A DNA stretch of 6,195 nucleotides from Chryseobacterium sp. (lineage in GTDB: Bacteria; Bacteroidota; Bacteroidia; Flavobacteriales; Weeksellaceae), in assembly GCA_003248755.1 (NCBI GenBank), contig QFQW01000131.1, forward strand, positions 1 through 6,195. Reading direction: 5' to 3'. Each line of letters begins with the position of its first letter. The first letter of the stretch is position 1. Positions 1 through 5,898 of this stretch are shown one piece after another. A program made the translations under genes and the position numbers. Below the pieces are notes generated by a model, which saw only the letters and a program-made list of their open reading frames with translations, made no database searches and was not told where the DNA came from.

Positions 1-159
1 AGTGATAACAAAGACTTCATGGAAGGATATGCTTACAGAAAATCTACTTTTGAAAATATTACTATTCGTTTTGATAACGAAGAATATTTCATAGAAGATC
101 TACAAAAAAACAACCTTTTGAAAATTGAACATTCAAAAGGTTTTTTAGGAATATTTTAA
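1..159 (+). CDS. C-terminal end of an unrecognised protein (5' truncated)
   Basis: Frame 1 is open from the first base to a TAA at 157-159, giving 52 residues that end in GFLGIF. The sequence is charged and mixed (for example FDNEEYFIEDLQKNNLLKIE), with no membrane segment, signal or motif that I recognise, so I assign no function. The start lies outside the window. Support for a real gene comes from the uninterrupted frame to the window edge, its convergent fit against the neighbouring E1 gene (9 bases between the stops) and its amino-acid make-up, which is not that of an AT-rich shadow frame. Its last 15 or so codons also encode a terminator hairpin, so transcription may end close to or even before the stop codon. 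It could instead be a decayed gene end; the visible part cannot tell. Confidence 0.6.
   Translation, partial: SDNKDFMEGYAYRKSTFENITIRFDNEEYFIEDLQKNNLLKIEHSKGFLGIF
104..146. terminator. Bidirectional intrinsic terminator inside a coding 3' end
   Basis: A perfect 11-bp inverted repeat, AACCTTTTGAA (112-122) and TTCAAAAGGTT (132-142), encloses a 9-base loop. On the plus strand the right arm runs into T6 (141-146). On the minus strand the hairpin is followed by one G and then T7 (complement of A7 at 104-110). It can therefore end transcription of the minus-strand E1 gene about 27 bases past its TAG, and also of the plus-strand gene at its left. Unusually, the whole hairpin lies before the plus-strand gene's stop codon at 157-159. 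Confidence 0.75.
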
Positions 160-174
160 ATTTTTTTCCTAAAA
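143..174. repeat. Inverted repeat spanning both convergent stop codons
   Basis: TTTTAGGA (143-150) is matched exactly by TCCTAAAA (167-174), with one further A-T pair inside (151/166) and a loop of mostly A and T. It covers the TAA of the plus-strand gene (157-159) and the TAG of the E1 gene (169-171). It has no run of T beyond the stem on either strand, so it is a poor terminator by itself. Its left arm overlaps the T tract of the adjacent 112-142 hairpin, so the two could be alternative pairings. In such AT-rich DNA a chance origin is quite possible. Confidence 0.4.
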
Positions 175-2601
175 TATACTAGGAAAATTCTCAGGATTCA
201 CTTCTGTAAACATTGCATAGACTCTTTCCACGATATCATCAACAGAAGGTTTACTAAAATAGTCTCCGTCGCTAGCATATGCGGGTCTATGATTCTCCGC
301 AGCAATTGTTATAGGTTCCGAATCCAAATATTTAAATGTTTTTTGCTTTTCTAAAATCTGCTGAAGAATAAAAGCAGAAGTCCCTCCTTCTACATCTTCA
401 TCAATTACAACCAACCTATTAGTCTTCTTTACACTTTCTGCAATCTCATTTGTTATATCGAAAGGAATTAAAGACTGAACATCAATAACTTCCGCCGAAA
501 TGCCTAATTTTTCTAATTCTTTTGCAGCTTCAGTTACTACTCTCCAAGTTGAACCATAAGTTACCAATGTAACATCTTTCCCTTCTTTAGTCACTTCGAT
601 TTTCCCAACAGGAACAGTAAATTCGCCCAAATTATCGGGTTGTTTTTCCTTTAATCTATAACCATTCAAACATTCTACAATAAGAGCAGGTTCATCGCTC
701 TGCAACATTGTGTTGTAAAACCCGGCAGCTTTTGTTAAGTTTCTCGGAACTAATATATTAATACCCTTAGAAAGGTTAAGAATTCCTGCCATTGGTGAAC
801 CAGAATGCCATACACCTTCTAGTCTATGACCTCTTGTTCTGATAATTACAGGTGCTTTCTGGCCACCTTTTGTTCTATACTGTACAGTTGCCAAATCATC
901 ACTCATTCCTTGTAGACAATATAAAATATAGTCTAAATATTGAATCTCTGCAATTGGTCTCAAACCTCTCATTGCCAGACCAATTCCTTGGCCAAGGATT
1001 GTTGCTTCGCGGATTCCTGTATCAGCAATTCTTACATCACCATACTTTTCCTGAAGCCCTTCTAAACCTTGATTTACGTCTCCAATATTTCCGGCGTCTT
1101 CACCAAAAATTAAAACTTCAGGATACTTTGCAAAGATTTTATCAAAGTTATTTCTTACCACAACTCTTCCATCAACATCTTCTGAATTATCCGAAAATAC
1201 TGGTTTTATTTCTTTTACATTTGTAGCTTTCCATTGGGATTCTGAATATAAATGAGAAGAATAATTATCTTTTTCGGTTTTTAGAATTTCATTGTAAATA
1301 TTCTGAAGTTCTTGTCTTTCAGAAGAATGATTAGCTCTTGTTACCAACAAAGCCTTTCTAACCAATGAAAAAATATCTTTTTTGGAAACCGAAATTATTT
1401 TTTTAAAATTCTCAATCAAATTACCAACTTCAGAATTTTGATTTTGAAGAGATTCTACTAATGGAAAAACTTTATTTTTAATATCAGTAATTGTTTTTTG
1501 ATAAATATCCCAAGCTCTTTTCTGACCTTCTTTCACTAATTTTTTAGCCTCAGAATCAATAGAATCCAACTCTTCAATGGTTGCCAAAACTTCTTCCTGA
1601 CCCTCGATTTCAATGTTGTAATCCAAAATCCATTCTCTGAATTTTAACAACCCATCAAACTCCGATTCCCATTTTAATCTGTCTTCAGATTTATATCTTT
1701 CGTGCGAACCAGATGTTGAATGTCCTTGAGGCTGAGTCACTTCAGTGACATGAATTACCACAGGAACGCTTTCGTATCTCGCAAAATGTTCAGCTTTTGC
1801 ATAAGCTTCCATCAAAGCAGGATAATCCCAAGCTTTTACCTGAATAATTTCACAACCTTGCTTTTCATCTTCGTTTCTTTGAAATCCGGAAAGCATCTCA
1901 GAAATATCACCTTTAGCTCTTTGATTCTTTGTAGGAACAGAAATCCCGTAACCATCATCCCAAATTGAAACAATCATAGGAACTTGCAAAGCACAGGCAG
2001 CGTTCAGAGTTTCCCAGAAATGACCTTCTGCCGTAGATGCATCCCCAATTGTACCAAAAGCAACTTCATTTCCGCCTTTTGAGAACTTCTCGGAACCATC
2101 AAATTTTATAGATTCATAAACTTTGGAAGCTTGAGCTAATCCCAATAATCTTGGCATTTGCCCTGCAGTCGGTGAAATATCCGATGAAATATTTTTTTGG
2201 AACATTAAATCTTTCCAGCTTCCATCTTCATTCAAACTTCTTGTCGCATAATGCCCATTCATTTGACGGCCAGCCGAGGCCGGATCTCTTTCTACACTTG
2301 TATCAGCATATAATTGCGCAAAAAAACTTTCTATAGAAACCGCATTAACAGCTAAAGCAAAAGTCTGATCGCGGTAATAGCCCGAACGAAAGTCTCCGTT
2401 TCTGAAAACTTTTGCCATTGCCAATTGCGGCAACTCTTTTCCATCTCCAAAAATCCCGAATTTTGCTTTACCTGTAAGCACTTCTCTCCTACCCAAATAT
2501 GACATTTCTCGAGAGATTCTTCCTAAACGATAATCACTAATGACACTATTTTTGAAGTCCTGAAAAGATACCTGTTGAGTTTCTATATAAGTTGATTGCA
2601 T
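169..2601 (-). CDS. 2-oxoacid dehydrogenase E1, fused alpha and beta subunits (branched-chain type)
   Basis: This 810-residue protein is the thiamine-diphosphate-dependent E1 of a 2-oxoacid dehydrogenase complex. It decarboxylates branched-chain 2-oxoacids and passes the acyl group to lipoyl-E2 in the cytosol. Residues about 20-375 are the alpha part: a cofactor motif begins at GDAS (186-189), followed by AEGHFWETLNAA (191-202), and ends at WDDGYGIS (214-221). GHSTSGSHERY (293-303) resembles the GHxTS loop of branched-chain E1 alpha rather than the pyruvate type. About 375-475 is a charged helical linker. About 478-800 is the beta part: FGED (499-502), DTGIREATILGQGIG (527-541) with Glu532, EIQYLDY (552-558) and VWHSGSP (597-603) with His599. 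In other lineages the halves are two genes; single-chain fusion is common in Bacteroidota. The motif has GDA and DD where GDG and NN are usual; from memory this is normal for the phylum's fused form. The ATG has no Shine-Dalgarno but a -7-like box just upstream. E2 and E3 are not in the window. Exact substrate preference is inferred. Confidence 0.93.
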   Translation of the reverse strand: MQSTYIETQQVSFQDFKNSVISDYRLGRISREMSYLGRREVLTGKAKFGIFGDGKELPQLAMAKVFRNGDFRSGYYRDQTFALAVNAVSIESFFAQLYADTSVERDPASAGRQMNGHYATRSLNEDGSWKDLMFQKNISSDISPTAGQMPRLLGLAQASKVYESIKFDGSEKFSKGGNEVAFGTIGDASTAEGHFWETLNAACALQVPMIVSIWDDGYGISVPTKNQRAKGDISEMLSGFQRNEDEKQGCEIIQVKAWDYPALMEAYAKAEHFARYESVPVVIHVTEVTQPQGHSTSGSHERYKSEDRLKWESEFDGLLKFREWILDYNIEIEGQEEVLATIEELDSIDSEAKKLVKEGQKRAWDIYQKTITDIKNKVFPLVESLQNQNSEVGNLIENFKKIISVSKKDIFSLVRKALLVTRANHSSERQELQNIYNEILKTEKDNYSSHLYSESQWKATNVKEIKPVFSDNSEDVDGRVVVRNNFDKIFAKYPEVLIFGEDAGNIGDVNQGLEGLQEKYGDVRIADTGIREATILGQGIGLAMRGLRPIAEIQYLDYILYCLQGMSDDLATVQYRTKGGQKAPVIIRTRGHRLEGVWHSGSPMAGILNLSKGINILVPRNLTKAAGFYNTMLQSDEPALIVECLNGYRLKEKQPDNLGEFTVPVGKIEVTKEGKDVTLVTYGSTWRVVTEAAKELEKLGISAEVIDVQSLIPFDITNEIAESVKKTNRLVVIDEDVEGGTSAFILQQILEKQKTFKYLDSEPITIAAENHRPAYASDGDYFSKPSVDDIVERVYAMFTEVNPENFPSIF

Positions 2602-2617
2602 ATCAGTAGAGTTTTGA

Positions 2618-2652
2618 CAAATATAAAATTTTTTCGCTAAATTTTACGAAAA
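2618..2652 (-). promoter_or_regulatory. Probable Bacteroidota-type promoter of the E1 gene
   Basis: On the minus strand TATATTTG (complement of 2618-2625) matches the Bacteroidota -7 consensus TAnnTTTG exactly. It ends 16 bases before the E1 ATG, giving a leader of roughly 10 bases, with no Shine-Dalgarno, as usual in this phylum. The -33 box (expected TTTG or TTG) is poor: TTTTCG, the complement of 2647-2652, lies 21 bases upstream. The box match is seen directly; its activity is inferred. Confidence 0.5.
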
Positions 2653-2728
2653 TGACATTTTGATATTAAAGAAATTTTTAAGTTTTTATAAAATATCTTA
2701 AAGATTCAATACACGCGGAAAATTTTGA

Positions 2729-2736
2729 TAATTTTA
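2729..2736 (+). promoter_or_regulatory. Weak -7-like box for the small membrane protein gene
   Basis: TAATTTTA matches seven of eight positions of TAnnTTTG, lacking the final G. A start of transcription about 7 bases downstream would fall after the first ATG (2738) and about 12-15 bases before the second (2756), which favours the second as the translation start. No convincing -33 box is present. An 11-bp palindrome, ATCTTAAAGAT, lies at 2695-2705 further upstream, with no known meaning. Confidence 0.25.
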
Positions 2737-2755
2737 AATGAAAATATATTTTCTG

Positions 2756-3052
2756 ATGAAAAAACGTGCACCTCATATTCTAAACGCATCTACAAATCTT
2801 TTAGGATTTTGCTTAATTATAATTACATCTCTAAAGATAAATAAAGTTAATCATAATTCTTATTTAGACGAGTTTACGATTGGTGCGATTTTTTGCCTTA
2901 CAATAAGCTGTTCATTATCCTTCCTTGCGATGAAAACCAAAAATAAAAACAGGTCATTAATTCTAGAAAACATTGCAGATATTTTATTCTTTTGTGCATT
3001 ACTATGTATTACCCTTTCCGTTTGTATCTTAAGTATTGATATAGTAAAATAA
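2756..3052 (+). CDS. Small three-helix membrane protein of unknown function
   Basis: The frame is open from ATG 2738 (104 residues), but I prefer the second ATG at 2756 (98 residues). It begins MKKRAPHILNASTNLLG, has a positively charged N-terminus, and leaves room for a leader after the -7-like box. In numbering from 2738, three hydrophobic segments lie at about 14-33, 46-64 and 78-100, joined by KINKVNHNSYLDE and a basic loop KTKNKNR (66-72). The basic loop suggests that it faces the cytoplasm. There are several cysteines in the helices but no catalytic motif. I have an impression of similar small proteins, sharing an opening like APHILNASTNLLG, in many Gram-negative genomes, with no assigned role; I cannot verify that here. 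The gene faces away from E1, has about 370 bases of non-coding DNA after it, and has no clear terminator of its own. Confidence 0.7.
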   Translation: MKKRAPHILNASTNLLGFCLIIITSLKINKVNHNSYLDEFTIGAIFCLTISCSLSFLAMKTKNKNRSLILENIADILFFCALLCITLSVCILSIDIVK

Positions 3053-3420
3053 ATTGTGAAATCATAAAAATGCATTGACTATCATTATTTGGCGTCACTT
3101 TATTGATATTTTTTAACTAAAATTTGATTCTATATCTAGTAAATCATTCTTACAAGTCTAAAAAATATTAAAAGAAATAAAGTATTTTCCTGAAAACCTA
3201 TCATTAAACCAAAATTTTATCAATAATTAAATAAAATATAAAATATAAAAATAATAACTATATACAATTATTTAAAATAAATTATTAAATAAAACAACAT
3301 ATTACTATTAATTGTAAAATAATAAATTACAGAAACATAAAATATCGTTTTTCAAGCAAGTGATTGAACTAACTTAGTCAGAATAAAAATCAACTATCGT
3401 TTAACTAAAACAATTACACT
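3053..3420. other. Gene-free AT-rich intergenic region
   Basis: No credible reading frame or RNA gene is visible in these 368 bases. The core at 3221-3330 has only 8 G or C in 110 bases, mostly runs of A and short TA-rich repeats. CTATCATTA occurs twice (3079-3087, 3198-3206) and TATCGTTT twice (3343-3350, 3395-3402), the latter within 80 bases of the next gene's ATG. It probably holds the promoter of the secreted-protein gene, but no full TAnnTTTG box can be pointed to. The last 20 or so bases before ATG 3421 are A-rich with no Shine-Dalgarno, as is common in flavobacteria. Confidence 0.6.
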
Positions 3421-4233
3421 ATGAAAAAGATTTTACTTTTTAGCTTATTAGCTTTAGGAACCATCGCAAATGCGCAATGTGATCCAATTAATACATTCCC
3501 CACTAATTACAATTTTAACAATCTAACAACACCGGCCATTCCTGCTTGCTGGACTATAACAAAACTTGGTGCTGATAGTACCGATTGGAATAGTTATACG
3601 GGAGATGGTAATAATGGTACTACCTCTGGGGTAAAATACTTAAACAATTTTTTAGGAGCTAATGCAAGCGGAGACTCTTGGATTTTCACTCAGGCATTTT
3701 CATTAGTCGGAGGACAGCCTTACGCCTTACAATATACTTCACAATCGACTAATAATACCAACCACCGCATATTAAAAATAGCAGCTGGACCAAATGCATC
3801 ACCAACAGGAATGGTTACAATGGGACAAGATGCCAGCATCCATCTCACACCAGAAACAAGTGCTTTTGTATTTACTCCTTCTACAACAGGAAATTATTAT
3901 TTTGGTATTGAAGTTTCAAATACTGTTACAGATGAGGTGTTCTGTTCAGTTTTAATTCGTGATGTTCAAGTAAGAAAAGAACAACTTGCAGTATCTGATG
4001 TTAACGGCAAGTCTAAGATTACAGCTTATCCAAATCCTGTTAAAGACGTAATGAAACTATCAGACATTACAGGTGTCAAGTCTATTTCCATAAGTGATCT
4101 TTCCGGAAGACAAATTAAGACTCTTGCTCCAAGTTCGGAAATCAATCTTTCAAACCTAAAACCGGGAAATTATGTTGTATCACTATTAATGGAAAACGGA
4201 AGCACACAATCTATCAATACGATAAAAAAATAA
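3421..4233 (+). CDS. Secreted type IX cargo protein with jelly-roll-like domain and C-terminal sorting domain
   Basis: This 270-residue protein is predicted to be exported by Sec and then by the type IX system to the surface or medium. Residues 1-18 form a signal peptide (MKKILLFSLLALGTIANA) with likely cleavage before Gln19. Cys20 is not in a lipobox because the residue before it is Gln. Residues about 20-186 form a beta-rich domain resembling the choice-of-anchor J/MAM-like jelly roll: an early ACW (42-44), DSTDWNSY (52-59), GDSWIFTQAFSL (84-95), a central strand pair and a closing strand CSVLIRDVQVRKE (175-187). Residues about 189-270 are a type A sorting domain: YPNPVKD (203-209), ISDLSGRQIKTL (224-235), INLSNLKPGNYVVSL (241-255) and a basic IKK end. 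The tail is removed at export in known cases. No protease or glycosidase motif is visible, so binding or adhesion is only a guess. It is followed by a strong terminator and appears to be monocistronic. Confidence 0.85.
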   Translation: MKKILLFSLLALGTIANAQCDPINTFPTNYNFNNLTTPAIPACWTITKLGADSTDWNSYTGDGNNGTTSGVKYLNNFLGANASGDSWIFTQAFSLVGGQPYALQYTSQSTNNTNHRILKIAAGPNASPTGMVTMGQDASIHLTPETSAFVFTPSTTGNYYFGIEVSNTVTDEVFCSVLIRDVQVRKEQLAVSDVNGKSKITAYPNPVKDVMKLSDITGVKSISISDLSGRQIKTLAPSSEINLSNLKPGNYVVSLLMENGSTQSINTIKK

Positions 4234-4260
4234 TAACCAATTTTTCATCATTTTTATAAG

Positions 4261-4295
4261 AAAGATCTGCCTTCTTAACGAAGGCAGATTTTTTT
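4261..4295 (+). terminator. Intrinsic terminator between convergent genes
   Basis: ATCTGCCTTC (4265-4274) pairs perfectly with GAAGGCAGAT (4280-4289) around a 5-base loop TTAAC. T7 (4289-4295) follows, and AAAG just before the stem can lengthen it. It lies 27-62 bases after the secreted-protein stop and ends just before the ribonuclease Z stop at 4299. Read on the minus strand, the tail is CTTTCTTAT, a weaker T tract, so it may also serve rnz less efficiently. Confidence 0.88.
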
Positions 4296-4298
4296 ATT

Positions 4299-5216
4299 TT
4301 ATCCTACTTTTATTGTTTCCAGCGCTTTTGGTAAAAAGGAATTTGGAAATATTTGCCTGGATTCATCTGTCATTACACTTAGATCGCTATAACGGTTTGA
4401 AAAATGTCCAAGAATAAGTTTTCCGACTTGAGCTTTTTTGGCAATTGTAGCAGCTTCCAAGGCTGTTGAATGCCCAGTATACTCCGCCATTTCTTTTAGA
4501 TTATGAAGAAAAGTAGATTCGTGATACAGAACATCTACACCTTCTATAATCGGAATAATATCTTCTTTATACTTTGTATCACTACAAAAAGCATAAGAAA
4601 CAGATGGTTTAGGATCGGTTGTTAATAATTCGTTTTCTATAACAGCTCCATCTTCCATCACAAAATCCTTCCCTAAACGTAAATTCTGAAAATCACAAAT
4701 CTCAATTTCTTTATATTTTGAGATCTCCTTCATATTTAAGTGACGTTCTTTTGGTTTTTCTTTGAAAAGATAACCATTACAATAGATCCTATGATTGAGC
4801 GGAATTGTATAAACTTCCACCCTTTTATCTTCGTAGATTTTCATAGATTCTTTACCTTCGAGCTCATGATAGATAACCTCGAAAACTTTATAGGTTTCAG
4901 TAATTTCGAAAATTGTATCCATCATTTTCTTGATTCCTTTGGGACCGTAGATATTAAGAGGTGTTTTTCTTCCTAATAATCTGAAAGAAGCTACCAATCC
5001 AGGCAAACCAAAACAATGATCACCATGAAGATGCGAAATAAAGATATGATTGATTTTTGAGAATCGAACTTTTGCTTTACGCATCTGCACTTGCGTTCCT
5101 TCTCCACAATCGATGAGAAAGTGACGTTCTTCCATTTCCAAAAACTGAGCAGTTGGTGAAGAATTGATAGTCGGAATTGCCGAGTTAAAGCCTAAAATTG
5201 TGAGATAAGTACTCAA
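4299..5216 (-). CDS. rnz: Ribonuclease Z (tRNA 3'-processing endonuclease)
   Basis: This 305-residue, full-length short-form tRNase Z is a zinc-dependent metallo-beta-lactamase-fold endonuclease. It trims the 3' trailer of tRNA precursors in the cytosol. The metal motif SHLHGDH (61-67) supplies His62, His64, Asp66 and His67. Further ligands fit His142 (NHR), Asp213 (CSDT) and His271 (GHFSNRYSD). HEST (232-235) and GHST (248-251) are also family hallmarks. GFNSAIPT (9-16) and DCGEGTQVQ (36-44) are the N-terminal core, and about 148-190 holds the tRNA-gripping arm region. The start is TTG at 5214-5216. The in-frame stop TAA lies at 5262-5264 with no ATG or GTG between, and the next internal ATG (residue 28) would delete the first core strands. 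The gene lies 57 bases after rdgB on the same strand. A TATATTTA box (complement of 5246-5253) could give it its own promoter, but the -33 box is not convincing. Confidence 0.95.
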   Translation of the reverse strand: MSTYLTILGFNSAIPTINSSPTAQFLEMEERHFLIDCGEGTQVQMRKAKVRFSKINHIFISHLHGDHCFGLPGLVASFRLLGRKTPLNIYGPKGIKKMMDTIFEITETYKVFEVIYHELEGKESMKIYEDKRVEVYTIPLNHRIYCNGYLFKEKPKERHLNMKEISKYKEIEICDFQNLRLGKDFVMEDGAVIENELLTTDPKPSVSYAFCSDTKYKEDIIPIIEGVDVLYHESTFLHNLKEMAEYTGHSTALEAATIAKKAQVGKLILGHFSNRYSDLSVMTDESRQIFPNSFLPKALETIKVG

Positions 5217-5273
5217 TTTTCTAAATTGTATTGAAAATCCTGAGGTAAATATACAAAAACATTACCAAAACCA

Positions 5274-5855
5274 CTACACAACCCCTCTAGAATTAAGAAA
5301 TTCTAAGAATTTTTTCAGAGCTTCACTTCTGTGGCTTATTTTGTTTTTTTCTTCAGGTAACATCTCAGCAAATGTCATATTATAATCGTCCGGAATAAAA
5401 ATTGGGTCATAACCAAATCCATCTTTCCCAAATACTTCTTTGGTAAGATTACCATAAATTCTACCTTCGAAGTAATGTTCTCCATCTTCATCTTTGAAGC
5501 AAAGAACAGTAATAAAATATGCTCTCCTATTAGGTTCATCCTTCATCTCGTTTAAAACTTTCTCGATATTTTTTTTGAAATTATGATCACCTGCATAACG
5601 TGCAGAAAAAATCCCCGGACGACCATTAAGAGCTTCTACGGCCAAACCACTGTCATCACCAATACTTGCTTTTACTGTTTTCTCGAAGCAATATTTTGCT
5701 TTGATGAGCGCATTTTCTGCAAACGTATTTCCGTCTTCTATGATTTCATCGTTCAAACCATAATCTGATAGACTTGTAACAATGTAATCTGTTCCCAAAA
5801 TCTGCTGTATCTCTTCTTTTTTATGTAAGTTATGTGTAGCTACTAAAATCTCCAT
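5274..5855 (-). CDS. rdgB: Non-canonical purine NTP pyrophosphatase (RdgB/HAM1 family)
   Basis: The protein hydrolyses dITP, ITP and XTP to the monophosphates plus pyrophosphate, keeping deaminated purines out of DNA and RNA. It is cytosolic, works as a dimer in known members and depends on Mg2+. At 193 residues it has the usual length. Motifs in order: VATHNLHKKEE near the N-terminus (5-15, nucleotide binding), EDGNTFAENALIKA (40-53), SIGDDSGLAVEALNGRPG (64-81) with the catalytic and metal acidic pair Asp67/Asp68, FSARYAG (83-89), FGYDPIF (147-153) and SHRSEAL (174-180). The ATG start gives the canonical EILVATHN opening. No Shine-Dalgarno is visible. TACGTTTC (complement of 5882-5889) is a seven-of-eight match to the -7 box, placed between the gene and the palindromic repeat, with no clear -33 box. 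The downstream rnz is likely co-transcribed. Confidence 0.95.
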   Translation of the reverse strand: MEILVATHNLHKKEEIQQILGTDYIVTSLSDYGLNDEIIEDGNTFAENALIKAKYCFEKTVKASIGDDSGLAVEALNGRPGIFSARYAGDHNFKKNIEKVLNEMKDEPNRRAYFITVLCFKDEDGEHYFEGRIYGNLTKEVFGKDGFGYDPIFIPDDYNMTFAEMLPEEKNKISHRSEALKKFLEFLNSRGVV

Positions 5856-5881
5856 TACTTTTTATTATTGATATTCTTTTT

Positions 5882-5889
5882 GAAACGTA
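5882..5889 (-). promoter_or_regulatory. Weak -7-like box upstream of rdgB
   Basis: The minus-strand sequence TACGTTTC matches TAnnTTTG except at the last base and ends 26 bases before the rdgB ATG. No TTG lies at a suitable distance upstream, where the palindromic repeat begins. It is a candidate only; rdgB could instead be transcribed through from the membrane protease gene. Confidence 0.22.
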
Positions 5890-5898
5890 GAATCTTGT

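Noticed and set aside
852..1226. Plus-strand open frame of 124 codons inside the E1 gene
   Set aside because: It is antisense to the strongly conserved beta-half motifs of E1; its composition (rich in Leu, Gln, His and Phe) is that of a shadow frame.
1720..2336. Two further plus-strand frames (1720-1968, 2151-2336) antisense to E1
   Set aside because: Both oppose conserved alpha-half coding sequence and have no recognisable motif or promoter.
2631..2652. TTTTCG/CGAAAA inverted repeat with a 10-base loop upstream of E1 as a possible operator
   Set aside because: Six base pairs in AT-rich DNA are easily found by chance; it overlaps the expected -33 position but no regulator family is indicated.
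2860..3075. Minus-strand frame of 71 codons opposite the small membrane protein
   Set aside because: The plus-strand reading has a clear three-helix pattern and charged loops, while the minus-strand one is its hydrophobic mirror.
3221..3330. Possible replication origin or attachment site in the AT-rich core
   Set aside because: There is no DnaA-box cluster, no long direct repeats and no integrase or tRNA gene nearby; AT-richness alone is insufficient.
3439..3482. Lipoprotein signal at Cys20 of the secreted protein
   Set aside because: The residues before the Cys are NAQ, and Gln at -1 does not fit a lipobox; ordinary signal peptidase cleavage after ANA fits better.
4740..4976. Plus-strand frame of 78 codons antisense to rnz
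   Set aside because: It is Phe- and Ile-rich, a by-product of the AT-rich antisense of a well-conserved gene.
5583..5768. Plus-strand frame of 61 codons antisense to rdgB
   Set aside because: It lies opposite the catalytic motif region of rdgB, with no independent support.
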